Part shown: one piece after another, positions 51,832 through 60,131 of the stretch
How the letters are laid out: each line of letters begins with the position of its first letter
Position numbering within the stretch: the first letter of the stretch is position 1
Source: Acidobacteriota bacterium
GTDB lineage: Bacteria; Acidobacteriota; Vicinamibacteria; Vicinamibacterales; SCN-69-37
Assembly: GCA_016716905.1 (NCBI GenBank)
Contig: JADJUS010000004.1
Coordinates: 1,302,001-1,366,000, forward strand
Direction: 5' to 3'
Length of the DNA stretch: 64,000 bases
Position numbers and translations under genes: made by a program
The notes under the pieces: generated by a model
Told to the model about the DNA's origin: nothing
The model's input: only the letters and a program-made list of their open reading frames with translations
The model's database searches: none

Positions 51832-53670
51832 ATGGCCATTCACGAACTCAAGGCCCAGATCGGACGCCTCCCCGAGCAGCCGGGCGTTTACATCTTCTAC
51901 AACCACGCCGGCGACACCCTTTATGTGGGCAAGGCCAGGGTGCTGCGCGACCGGGTCAAATCGTACCTGGGGGCCTTCGGCACCAACCCGCGGATTGACG
52001 CCCTCCTTCGCGACGCCTCTCGCCTCGAAACCATCGTCACCGACTCTGTGGTTGAGGCGCTGGCGCTTGAGAATCACCTGATCAAGCAGCGCAACCCGCG
52101 TTTCAACGTGTTGCTGCGCGATGACAAAACCTACCCGTACTTGCAGTTGACGACGAACGAGGCCGCACCGCGCGTGCTGGTGGCGCGGCGGGTGGAACGC
52201 GATGGTTCGGTCTATGCGGGGCCGTTCATGCCGGCGTCATTGGCGCGGCAAACGATGAGGCTGACGCACCGGTTGTTTGGGATTCGATCGTGCAACGAGG
52301 TGATTGACGGCAAACGCGACCGGCCGTGCCTGGAATACGACATCAAGCGCTGCCTGGCGCCGTGTGTGGAATCGGTGTGCACGCTGGAGCAGTATGGGCG
52401 TGCGGTGGGGCAGGCGCGCCTGTTGCTGGAGGGCCGGCAGGCGGAACTGATCGACGGCCTGCGCACGGAGATGGTGGACGCGTCACTCGACGAGCGCTTC
52501 GAGCGTGCGGCGACACTACGTGACGCCATCCGCACGCTCGAGACCCTGCGCGACCGCCAGCAAAAGATGTCCACGCCGGCGCTGGGCGACCGCGACGCCT
52601 TCGGCGTCAAAGTCGGCCCCGCCGGCGCCGTGGTGCAAGTCTTCCAGATGCGCCGCGGTCGGGTGGTGGATCGGATTGAAATGACCTCTGAGGTCGTTTC
52701 CGCAGCCATCGATGGAAACGACCTCAGAGGTCTTTCCCCCTCTGAAGTGACCGAAGCGGCCCTGCAGCAGTTTTACGCCGAGCACGAGCCGCCGCCCGAC
52801 GTGCTGGTGTCTGAGGAGCTTGCGGCTGATGTGCGCGAGCCGCTGGAGTTGTGGTTGAGCGAGCGGGCGGGGCGGCGGGTGCGCATCGTGACGCCCAGCC
52901 GCGGCGACAAGCGCGGGCTTGTGGATCTGGCGCTGCGCAATGCAGCGCTGTCGTATGACACGCACTTCGGTGATGGCGCGGTCGTTGCCTTCGAGGCGCT
53001 GGACACCCTCCGGCGCGTGTTGGACTTGCCGACGTTGCCGCGGCGCATCGAGTGTTTCGACATCTCTACGTTGCAGGGCACGAACACCGTCGCGTCCATG
53101 GTGGTGTGCATCGAGGGGCGGATGCGCCGAGGCGAGTATCGCAAGTTTGCCATCCGCGGCGTGACGGCGATGCCCGACGATTTTGCGTCGATGGAGGAAG
53201 TCGTCCGGCGCCGGTACCAAAAGCTGCTGGAGCTGGGCGGACCGTTCCCCGACCTGATTCTGATCGACGGCGGCAAGGGGCAACTGACGGCCGCGTACAC
53301 GGCGTTGCGTCAGCTCGGACTCGACCGCCTCGTGGCGGTGGGCCTCGCGAAGCAGGAGGAGTTGCTGTTCCGCCGCGATCGCATCGAGGGCATCGCGCTG
53401 CCACACCAGACACCCGCGCTCAGGCTCGTGCAGCAGATCCGGGATGAAGCGCACCGGTTCGCCGTGACATTCCATCGCGCCAAGCGCACCAAAACGGCCC
53501 TCAGGTCCGAGCTGGACGACGTCCCCGGGATTGGCCCCCGGCGCCGCAAGCAGCTGCTGACCACGTTCGGGTCGCTGGCCGGCGTCCGTCGCGCCAGCCG
53601 CGAGGAACTCGATCGCGTGGTGGGCCCCAAAACCGCCCAGGCCGTCATCGACTACTTCGCAGGGAGGTAG
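51832..53670 (+). CDS. uvrC: Excinuclease ABC subunit UvrC
   Basis: 612 residues. Makes both incisions in nucleotide excision repair. GIY-YIG nuclease: PGVYIFYNHAGDTLYVGKAR, VLRDRVKSYL. The UVR domain is near residue 205-240. RNase-H-like C-terminal nuclease: RIECFDISTLQGTNTVASMV, then LILIDGGKGQLTAAY, DEAHRFAVTFHR. HhH pair at the end: DDVPGIGPRRRKQLLTTFGS. Between RGRVVDRIE and AALQQFYAEH lies an added stretch encoded by a 50-bp palindrome (52683-52732), roughly 10 residues longer than the E. coli linker. The reading frame is kept. Confidence 0.95.
   Translation: MAIHELKAQIGRLPEQPGVYIFYNHAGDTLYVGKARVLRDRVKSYLGAFGTNPRIDALLRDASRLETIVTDSVVEALALENHLIKQRNPRFNVLLRDDKTYPYLQLTTNEAAPRVLVARRVERDGSVYAGPFMPASLARQTMRLTHRLFGIRSCNEVIDGKRDRPCLEYDIKRCLAPCVESVCTLEQYGRAVGQARLLLEGRQAELIDGLRTEMVDASLDERFERAATLRDAIRTLETLRDRQQKMSTPALGDRDAFGVKVGPAGAVVQVFQMRRGRVVDRIEMTSEVVSAAIDGNDLRGLSPSEVTEAALQQFYAEHEPPPDVLVSEELAADVREPLELWLSERAGRRVRIVTPSRGDKRGLVDLALRNAALSYDTHFGDGAVVAFEALDTLRRVLDLPTLPRRIECFDISTLQGTNTVASMVVCIEGRMRRGEYRKFAIRGVTAMPDDFASMEEVVRRRYQKLLELGGPFPDLILIDGGKGQLTAAYTALRQLGLDRLVAVGLAKQEELLFRRDRIEGIALPHQTPALRLVQQIRDEAHRFAVTFHRAKRTKTALRSELDDVPGIGPRRRKQLLTTFGSLAGVRRASREELDRVVGPKTAQAVIDYFAGR
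52683..52732. repeat. In-frame palindrome inside uvrC, CCTCTGAGG family
   Basis: Perfect 19-bp arms, GACCTCTGAGGTCGTTTCC and its complement, around a 12-base loop. Each arm itself holds the small palindrome ACCTC-T-GAGGT. The arms match the inner arms of the hairpin at 43223-43286 over ACGACCTCNGAGGT. Translation gives a linker MTSEVVSAAIDGNDLRGL between UvrC domains. Confidence 0.93.
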
Positions 53671-53674
53671 CCTC

Positions 53675-53711
53675 CCTGGACCCTGGACCCTGGACCCTGG
53701 ACTCTGGACCC
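53675..53711. repeat. Tandem TGGACCC units
   Basis: Four to five 7-bp units (CTGGACC, CTGGACC, CTGGACC, CTGGACT, CTGGACC) after the uvrC stop, related to those at 48103. Confidence 0.85.
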
Positions 53712-53729
53712 CGTGATATCTTCGTTTCC

Positions 53730-54350
53730 TTGTCGCTTGAAGCTGTTGTCCCCGCATTCATCATCCTGATTGCGTCGTTGTCCTTTCACGAGGCAGCGCA
53801 CGCGTGGGCGGCAGACCGTTTGGGGGATCCGACCGCACGCATGTTGGGGCGGCTGACACTGAATCCGCTGGCGCATATCGACTGGATCGGCACGGTGCTC
53901 TTTCCGCTGGTGGGCATGTTGTCGGGCCTACCCCTGATTGGCTGGGCCAAACCGGTGCCGGTGGACACGCGAAATCTCAAAGCGCCGCGGCGTGACTTCG
54001 CCCTTGTCGCCCTGGCGGGGCCGGTCAGTAACGTGTTGCTGGCGTTTGTGGCAGCCGTGCTGCTGAAGGCGCAGGGCGGACTGGTGCCCGACGAGGGGCA
54101 GACGGTCGTCACGGTGACGCTCTACACGGCGGTGATTCTGAATACCCTGCTGGCGGTGTTCAACATGTTGCCGGTGCCGCCCCTTGATGGGGGTAACGTG
54201 CTGGCGGGCATCGTGCCAGAATCAGTAGCGCGCCTGATCGACCAGATGAGGCCGTATGGGTTCTTCCTGCTCTACGCGCTGCTGTTGTTGGGCGTGTTGG
54301 ACTTGTTCGTGTGGCCGGTGCAGCGGTTCCTGGGTTCATGGCTGATCTGA
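53730..54350 (+). CDS. M50-family site-2-protease-like membrane metallopeptidase
   Basis: 206 residues, TTG start. Zinc motif ASLSFHEAAHAWAADRLGDP (HExxH), membrane helices, and the third ligand in FNMLPVPPLDGGNVLAG. Intramembrane protease that usually cleaves a membrane-bound regulator; the substrate is unknown. It overlaps the trpS ATG by one base (TGATG). Confidence 0.9.
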   Translation: MSLEAVVPAFIILIASLSFHEAAHAWAADRLGDPTARMLGRLTLNPLAHIDWIGTVLFPLVGMLSGLPLIGWAKPVPVDTRNLKAPRRDFALVALAGPVSNVLLAFVAAVLLKAQGGLVPDEGQTVVTVTLYTAVILNTLLAVFNMLPVPPLDGGNVLAGIVPESVARLIDQMRPYGFFLLYALLLLGVLDLFVWPVQRFLGSWLI

Positions 54351-55342
54351 TGTCGAAAAAACGCGTGGTATCGGGAATGCGGCCCACCGGACGCCTGCAC
54401 CTGGGGCATCTGGTGGGAGCGCTCGAGAATTGGGTGGCGCTTGAGCGCCAGTACGACTGCTATTACTTCGTCGCCGACTGGCATGCGCTGACCAGTCACT
54501 ACGCGTCCACGGAAAACATTACGGCCGATGGGTTCGACAACGCGGCCGACTGGATCGCGGCTGGGCTTGACCCCGAGCGCAGCACGCTCTTCATCCAGTC
54601 CATGGTGCCCGAACACGCCGAGCTCTATCTGCTGCTGCAGATGGTCACGCCCATCTCGTGGCTTGAGCGCGTGCCCACCTACAAGGAACAGATCGAGCAG
54701 ATGACCGACAAGGACCTCTCGAACCTGGGGTTCCTCGGCTATCCCCTGCTGCAGGCCGCCGACGTCATCATCTACAACGCGCACTTTGTGCCCGTGGGCG
54801 AGGATCAGGTGCCGCACCTGGAGCTGTCGCGTGAAGTGGTGCGCCGCTTCCACAATTTTTATGGCGAGGTGTTCGTGGAGCCGCAGCCGCTGCTCACGCC
54901 GACGCCCCGCCTGCCCGGGCTCGACAATCGCAAGATGAGCAAGAGCTACGGCAACACCATCGACCTGTCGGACACCGCCGAAGATGTGGTGAAGAAGATC
55001 CGCCAGATGTATACGGACCCCAAGCGGGTGCGCGCTGATATCCCCGGCACGGTCGAAGGCAACCCCGTGTTCATGTATCACGACGTCTTCAACCCGAACG
55101 TCGCCGAAGTGGATGACCTCAAGGCGCGCTATCGGGCCGGCAAGGTGGGCGATGTCGAGGTGAAAACGAAGCTGGCCGCCGCTGTGAATGCGCGCCTGGA
55201 GCCGATCAGGGAGCGTCGTGCCCAGGTGCTGGCGCGTCCCGGCTACGTACGTGAAGTGCTGGTGGAGGGCTCGCGCAAGGCGCGTGTGGTGGCGCAGGAG
55301 ACGATGGCGCGTGTGCGGGCGGCGGTGAAACTTGAGTACTGA
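54350..55342 (+). CDS. trpS: Tryptophanyl-tRNA synthetase
   Basis: 330 residues from the ATG at 54350. Class I synthetase: HIGH-type HLGHLVGALENW, VADWHALTSHY, GEDQVPHLELSREV and KMSKSYGN. Charges tRNA-Trp. Second gene of a five-gene cluster (M50, trpS, scpA, scpB, rluB), a grouping common in acidobacteria and related phyla. The alternative ATG at 54338 would overlap the upstream gene more. Confidence 0.96.
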   Translation: MSKKRVVSGMRPTGRLHLGHLVGALENWVALERQYDCYYFVADWHALTSHYASTENITADGFDNAADWIAAGLDPERSTLFIQSMVPEHAELYLLLQMVTPISWLERVPTYKEQIEQMTDKDLSNLGFLGYPLLQAADVIIYNAHFVPVGEDQVPHLELSREVVRRFHNFYGEVFVEPQPLLTPTPRLPGLDNRKMSKSYGNTIDLSDTAEDVVKKIRQMYTDPKRVRADIPGTVEGNPVFMYHDVFNPNVAEVDDLKARYRAGKVGDVEVKTKLAAAVNARLEPIRERRAQVLARPGYVREVLVEGSRKARVVAQETMARVRAAVKLEY

Positions 55343-56138
55343 GCGCACGTTCACGTCAGCGGATGCGCCGCCGGACTTCGAGCCGGTGCTGGGCGCCTAT
55401 CCCGTCCGCCTCGAACGGTTCGAGGGGCCGCTGGATCTGCTGCTGCACCTGATCAAAAAACATCAGGTCAACATTTACGACATTCCCATCGCGCTCATCA
55501 CCAAGCAGTACCTGGACTACCTGGATCTGATGCAGGATCTGGACCTCGATATCGCGGGCGACTTCCTGGTGATGGCCGCCACGCTGATCCACATCAAGTC
55601 GCGCACGTTGCTGCCGCGCCCGGATCCGACGCAGGACGACCCGGAAGAAGACCCGCGCGAAGCGCTGGTGCGCCGCCTGCTTGAGCACCAGCAGTTCAAA
55701 GCGGCCGCCGAGTTGCTGCACGATCGCGAAATTCAGCGCAGCGCCCAGTGGGGGCGTCCGGATGGGCGCGTGGCCGAGGTGGTGGGCGAGGCGCCCGAGC
55801 CCGAGGTGGAAGTGGACCTCTTCAGCCTGATGGCGGCGTTCCGGCAGGTGCTGGAGCGCGCACGGAAACGGCCCAAGGTGTATCTGCCGGCCGAGCATAT
55901 TTCCATTGAGAGCCGCATCGAGCTGCTGCTCGCACGGCTCTCGGTCACCGAGGCGTGCGGGTTTGAGGATCTGTTCGCCGATGTGCAGACCCGGCCGGGA
56001 ATCGTCGTGACGTTCCTGGCACTTCTCGAGATGATTCGCCTGAAATTGGTGCGAGTCTTTCAGCAGGCGAACTTTGGCGCCATTCGCGTTTACAAACGCG
56101 AGCCGCTGCAGGGTGCGCCCGACTTTTCGCATGAGTGA
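55332..56138 (+). CDS. scpA: Segregation and condensation protein ScpA
   Basis: 268 residues, TTG start inside the end of trpS. Kleisin bridge of the SMC-ScpAB condensin. N-terminal SMC-binding region FEGPLDLLLHLIKKHQVNIY, then DIPIALITKQYLDYL and AGDFLVMAATLIHIKSRTLL; C-terminal winged helix with TFLALLEMIRLKLVRVFQQ. The middle linker is acidic. Confidence 0.95.
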   Translation: MSTERTFTSADAPPDFEPVLGAYPVRLERFEGPLDLLLHLIKKHQVNIYDIPIALITKQYLDYLDLMQDLDLDIAGDFLVMAATLIHIKSRTLLPRPDPTQDDPEEDPREALVRRLLEHQQFKAAAELLHDREIQRSAQWGRPDGRVAEVVGEAPEPEVEVDLFSLMAAFRQVLERARKRPKVYLPAEHISIESRIELLLARLSVTEACGFEDLFADVQTRPGIVVTFLALLEMIRLKLVRVFQQANFGAIRVYKREPLQGAPDFSHE

Positions 56139-56149
56139 GGCCCGTCGTC

Positions 56150-56884
56150 ATGTCTGAGTTGAAGGCCATTGTGGAAGCCCTGATCTTTGCGTCACCCGAA
56201 CCGGTGACGTTCAAAGCGCTGGGCAAGCTGCTCGACAGCGAGCCGAAGGAAGACATCGCGGCCGCCGTGGATGCGGTGAGGCAGGACTACGGCCGCCCCG
56301 GGGGCCTGCAGTTTGTGGACATCGCCGGTGGGTTCCAGATCGTCACCAGACCCGAACTGCACGAATGGGTCCGCCGCCTCTTTCACGAACGCACCAGCCA
56401 GAAGCTCTCGGTGGCCGCGCTGGAAACGCTGGCCGTGATTGCGTATCGGCAACCCGTCACGGCGCCTGAAATCGCGGAGATCCGCGGCGTCAACACCTCC
56501 GGCGTGCTTGGCACACTCGCCGACCGCAAGCTGGTCAAGATCGTCGGCCGCAAAGCCGTGGTCGGTCGTCCGTTCATGTACGGCACCACGCGCGAGTTCC
56601 TTGAGCGCTTCGGCCTCAACGACGTGACCGACCTGCCCAAGGTGGAAGACATGTCGGAACTGCTGGGCTTCGATCTGCCCACCGGTCTCGGTGAGCCAGA
56701 GCCGCAGACCGCGCTGCCCTTTGAAAATGGGGAACTGGCGGAAGCGACAGAACTGACGGAACTGCAGAGCAGTGCAGAGGTTCCCAGTTCCGACAGTTCA
56801 GCCAGTTCCGACAGTTCCGACAGTTCCGACAGTTCCGACAGTTCCGACAGTTCCGACAGTCCCCCAGATGACCCGATCCAGTAA
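56150..56884 (+). CDS. scpB: Segregation and condensation protein ScpB with Ser-Asp repeat tail
   Basis: 244 residues from the ATG at 56150. Winged-helix pairs of ScpB are complete: KAIVEALIFASPEPVTFKAL, SVAALETLAVIAYRQPVTAP, EIAEIRGVNTSGVL, GRPFMYGTTREFLERFGL. The last 45 residues are low complexity and end in seven SSD units made by a 9-bp tandem repeat. The tail is likely disordered and negatively charged. Its 3' end overlaps rluB by 17 bp. Confidence 0.95.
   Translation: MSELKAIVEALIFASPEPVTFKALGKLLDSEPKEDIAAAVDAVRQDYGRPGGLQFVDIAGGFQIVTRPELHEWVRRLFHERTSQKLSVAALETLAVIAYRQPVTAPEIAEIRGVNTSGVLGTLADRKLVKIVGRKAVVGRPFMYGTTREFLERFGLNDVTDLPKVEDMSELLGFDLPTGLGEPEPQTALPFENGELAEATELTELQSSAEVPSSDSSASSDSSDSSDSSDSSDSSDSPPDDPIQ
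56786..56857 (+). repeat. Nine-base tandem repeat AGTTCCGAC within scpB
   Basis: One unit, one variant (AGTTCAGCC), then six perfect units. Being a multiple of three it keeps the frame, and gives (SSD)n. The same AGTTCC-type words occur in gaps at 33.8 and 50.9 kb, so this looks like an intergenic minisatellite that has entered a coding end. Confidence 0.93.
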
Positions 56885-57638
56885 GCCGCCTGCGAGCGGG
56901 GTTCGCCTTCAGAAAATTCTCTCTCATGCCGGCGTGTCGTCGCGCCGGGTCGCCGAAGAACTGATCACGCAGGGCCGCGTGGTGGTGAACGGCCATGTGG
57001 CTGACGAACTTGGCACCAGGGCCGATCCTGATCGCGACGACATTCGCGTGGATGGCCGCCGCCTGAAGCTCAAAGGCGACCGCCGTTATTACCTGATGTA
57101 CAAGCCGCGCGGTGTAGTCAGCACCCGTTCAGATCCGCAGAACCGGATGACCGTGATCGATGTCCTCTCGAAGGCCGGCCTCCGCGGATACTTCTACCCG
57201 GTCGGGCGCCTCGACTATGACTCGGAAGGTCTGATCATCCTCACCAACGACGGCAGCTTCGCCGAGAAGGTGACGCATCCCAAACACGAACTGGAGCGCG
57301 CGTACGAAGTGCTCGTGACAGGTCTGCCCGACGACCGCGATCTCGAACGCCTCTCACGCGGCATCGTCATCGACGGCCGCCGCACCCTGCCCGCCAAGGT
57401 GCGCGTGATTCGTTCCTACCCCAGCAAGAAAGAGCCGCAGACGATGGTGGAGATTGTCATTCGCGAGGGGCGCAATCGGCAGGTCCGCAAGATGTGCGAA
57501 CTGACGGGCCACCACGTGATGTCGCTCCGCCGCACGCGCATCGGCGCCATCACCGACCGCCGCATCAAACCAGGCCAGGTCCGCGAGCTCACGCCCGATG
57601 AGGTCAAGAGCCTCATCAAGGGCTCGAGTCTTTCGTAG
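56868..57638 (+). CDS. rluB: Ribosomal large subunit pseudouridine synthase, RluB-type
   Basis: 256 residues from the ATG at 56868. N-terminal S4 domain (RLQKILSHAGVSSRRVAEEL, ITQGRVVVNG). Catalytic domain with the aspartate in PVGRLDYDSEGLIILTND, then LERAYEVLVTGLPDD and REGRNRQVRKMCELTGHHV. It modifies uridine in 23S rRNA helix 90-93. The stop TAG (57636-57638) is part of a hairpin repeat. Confidence 0.94.
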   Translation: MTRSSKPPASGVRLQKILSHAGVSSRRVAEELITQGRVVVNGHVADELGTRADPDRDDIRVDGRRLKLKGDRRYYLMYKPRGVVSTRSDPQNRMTVIDVLSKAGLRGYFYPVGRLDYDSEGLIILTNDGSFAEKVTHPKHELERAYEVLVTGLPDDRDLERLSRGIVIDGRRTLPAKVRVIRSYPSKKEPQTMVEIVIREGRNRQVRKMCELTGHHVMSLRRTRIGAITDRRIKPGQVRELTPDEVKSLIKGSSLS

Positions 57639-57720
57639 CGCGCCCAGGCCGCGCTACGAAATGCCTGCCGCTACGAGATGTTTGTATTTCGTAGCGCGGC
57701 CTGAACCTCAAGGCCGCGGC
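57634..57720. repeat. Hairpin repeats, CGTAGCGCGGCC subfamily
   Basis: A short half (CGTAGCGCGCCCAGGCCGCG ending CTACGAAATGCC), then an isolated CTACGAGATG fragment, then CGTAGCGCGGCCTGAACCTC with AAGGCCGCGGC. It fills the gap between the convergent rluB and hydrolase genes. Confidence 0.85.
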
Positions 57721-57721
57721 T

Positions 57722-58885
57722 CTAGTCGAAGATCCTCTTCCAAAATCGCACAAGCGCCCAGACGTCTGACGCCGTGACGCTGGTGGTGGCATCGGCGTGA
57801 GAGACCGCGGGCGTCAGGAGCCAGTTCACCTCAGCCGCGCCGGAGCGTTGCAGGAACGCGGCCAGGGCCGGCGTTTCTGTTTGCGGGATGACGGTGTCCA
57901 CAGCGCCGTGCACCAGAAACACACGCGCCCGCGTGGCCGGCGAACGTTCCGGTGACAGCGCGGGATCGCTGGCCACCTGCTCGGCAAGGTCCAGGAGTCG
58001 CGGGCCGAGGCGCGTGGCATCACGCGCGCTGACGTCCGCCATCACCGAACGCGCCGGCTCGGCGAGCGCGGCACCCAGATCGCGAGCCTCGCGAAACAGG
58101 TCGGCGGCGCGCGCCGGCTCCGAGACGTCCACCATCGACGCGTCGAGGAAGACGCGCACAGCCCGGTCGAGGGGCGCCACCTGCTCGGCCGGCACCAGGT
58201 GCGGCAACGCCGCCAGCAGGAACAGCACGGTGCCGTAGTCGTGGGCGGGCTGGCGTGTGCCGTCAGGCAACAATCCCGAGCACAGGTATCGCACCACCCT
58301 GGGCAGGTCGCCGTGCCCTCCGAATGACACCACCATGTCCAGCTTGCCTGCGAGTGATGGCCGTCCGGCAGCGACAAGAGCCAGTCCGCCCCCAAAACTG
58401 ATTCCGATCAGGCCGATGCGTCCGGTGGATGTGATTGCCGACTGGCCGGCCAACCACAACGCCGCGTCCTCGATCACGTCCGTCGACCGCGCCGTGACCA
58501 GGAACTGCCGCAGGTCGGGCAACGGCAAGCTCAACACGGTGACGCCCTCGCCGGCCAGTCGCCGGCTGAGGCGATCCAGTCGCGGCTCTTCGACCCCCGC
58601 CGCATGTAATCCAGGCACCACCATGACGGTTCGAGTGGAGGCGCGTGTTGTGCCCGACGGTCGGTACAGTCGCCCCACAACCGCGCCGTGGCGCGTGGCC
58701 ACCGAGATATCCGTCGCGTCCACCGGCTGCACGCGCACAGGCAACCAGCTGCGTGCCGCCACCTCGCGGCCCGACACGTCGATGACCAGCGCCAGCGCGC
58801 TCACGTATGGCGCGGCCATCCACACGAGGCTGGCGATGGCCGCGATGATCACCACGCCGACACGCACCCACCGCGGCATCAACAT
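57722..58885 (-). CDS. Alpha/beta hydrolase, membrane-anchored
   Basis: 387 residues. An N-terminal membrane helix (VRVGVVIIAAIASLVWMAAP), then an alpha/beta hydrolase: VMVVPGLHAAGVEEPRLDRL, nucleophile elbow RIGLIGISFGGGLALVAAGR, and acid/histidine region VFLVHGAVDTVIPQTETP ... VSHADATTS. Probably an esterase or lipase facing the periplasm; the substrate is unknown. Confidence 0.8.
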   Translation of the reverse strand: MLMPRWVRVGVVIIAAIASLVWMAAPYVSALALVIDVSGREVAARSWLPVRVQPVDATDISVATRHGAVVGRLYRPSGTTRASTRTVMVVPGLHAAGVEEPRLDRLSRRLAGEGVTVLSLPLPDLRQFLVTARSTDVIEDAALWLAGQSAITSTGRIGLIGISFGGGLALVAAGRPSLAGKLDMVVSFGGHGDLPRVVRYLCSGLLPDGTRQPAHDYGTVLFLLAALPHLVPAEQVAPLDRAVRVFLDASMVDVSEPARAADLFREARDLGAALAEPARSVMADVSARDATRLGPRLLDLAEQVASDPALSPERSPATRARVFLVHGAVDTVIPQTETPALAAFLQRSGAAEVNWLLTPAVSHADATTSVTASDVWALVRFWKRIFD

Positions 58886-58915
58886 TTCCGGTGTTGTCCC
58901 ACGCAGTGAATAATA

Positions 58916-59590
58916 GTGGTTGTGTTAATCGCCATCGACGGCCCATCCGGTGCGGGCAAAGGCACCGTGGCCAGAACTATTGCCACCCAGTTGAAGTTTC
59001 GGCACGTGGATACGGGCGCGATGTACCGGGCGGTGGCCTGGCGCGCCGAGCATCTGGGCATCAATTTGGCGGACGGCCTCGCCGTAGCCGGTGTCGCCGA
59101 GCGCGCGGTCTTCGATCTCGACGGGCGCGTGGGCATTGATGGCCACGACGTGACGTCGGCCATCCGGACCACGGACATGGATGCCGCGGCGGCGACCGTG
59201 GCCCGGCACCCCGACGTGCGACGCGTACTCGTGGCGCGCCAGCGCGACATGGGTCGCGCGGGGGGCGTCGTGATGGAAGGCCGAGATATCGGGTCCGTGG
59301 TGTTTCCTGAAGCGCCCGTGAAAATCTATCTTGATGCGACGCCCGATGAACGCGCGCGACGCCGGGCGCGGGATACGGCGCATGGAGCGGGGCAGGCGGG
59401 CGCTGCGCCAGACCGCGTCGGCCAGGTGGCCCAGGCTCTGGAAGCGCGTGACTTGTCCGACCGCACCCGCGCCGCGTCACCGCTCATGCTTGCGCCCGAT
59501 GCGGTCTACATCGACACCACGGGCGTGTCGATCGACGAGGTCGTGGCTCAAGTGATGGACCTCGTCGCTACTCGTCGTCGTCTTCCTTAG
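58916..59590 (+). CDS. cmk: Cytidylate kinase
   Basis: 224 residues, GTG start (a second GTG 6 bp later is also possible). P-loop AIDGPSGAGKGTVARTIA, HVDTGAMYRAVAWRA, the (d)CMP site and VMEGRDIGSVVFPEAPVKIY, with the lid RRRARDTAHGAGQ. Phosphorylates CMP and dCMP. In many bacteria cmk lies directly before rpsA; here the histone-like/DUF6335 locus is between them on the opposite strand. Confidence 0.95.
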   Translation: MVVLIAIDGPSGAGKGTVARTIATQLKFRHVDTGAMYRAVAWRAEHLGINLADGLAVAGVAERAVFDLDGRVGIDGHDVTSAIRTTDMDAAAATVARHPDVRRVLVARQRDMGRAGGVVMEGRDIGSVVFPEAPVKIYLDATPDERARRRARDTAHGAGQAGAAPDRVGQVAQALEARDLSDRTRAASPLMLAPDAVYIDTTGVSIDEVVAQVMDLVATRRRLP

Positions 59591-60131
59591 ACTCCGGATC
59601 GAGCTCCCAGCGGTGTTCGTCGCGCTCGGCGATTTCTTCGCCCCCCATCAGTTCCTCGTCGTCGGCGTATTCCACGCCGAGCGCCTTGCCGATGTCGTCC
59701 ACGCGATCCTGATCCGGGGTCATGTTGTCGCCGCCGGGCGCTTCGTCGCCCAGCGCGTAGGCGTCCTGCCACTTGGCGTCCACGTCGCCGGCCGTGAGTT
59801 CGGGGCCGGCTTCGGTGTGCTGCTTCAACTCTGCGCGCAGTTCGTCGTGCCCCGCTCGCGCTGAACTCAGGAGGCGCGAATCGTCACTTTCTCCGGTGAA
59901 GGCACCGGCCTCGGCCTCGGGAAGCACACGCCGCTCACGCTGCAACCGGGCGGGCGGCGGCACGACAACTTTCTTCGCGGGCGCGGCCTTCTTGACCACG
60001 GCGGCCTTCTTTGCAGGCGCTGGCTTCCTGGCGGGCGCGGCAGCTTTCTTCACGGGCGCTGCCTTCTTCACGACCTTTTTCACAGCCGTGGCCGGCTTGC
60101 GGACCACCGCCTTCGCCTTGGGCCTGGCCAT
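59568..60131 (-). CDS. DUF6335-like protein with lysine/alanine-rich N-terminus
   Basis: 187 residues. N-terminal Lys/Ala/Pro repeats (KKVVKKAAPVKKAAAPARKP) resemble histone H1 tails and suggest DNA or RNA binding. The C-terminal half (HTEAGPELTAGDVDAKWQDA, TPDQDRVDDIGKALGVEYAD, ERDEHRWELDPES) resembles a small acidic family I know as DUF6335; that name is from memory. It is probably the second half of one gene with 60080-60316: adding one base near 60145 would join them. Confidence 0.65.
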   Translation of the reverse strand: MARPKAKAVVRKPATAVKKVVKKAAPVKKAAAPARKPAPAKKAAVVKKAAPAKKVVVPPPARLQRERRVLPEAEAGAFTGESDDSRLLSSARAGHDELRAELKQHTEAGPELTAGDVDAKWQDAYALGDEAPGGDNMTPDQDRVDDIGKALGVEYADDEELMGGEEIAERDEHRWELDPESKEDDDE

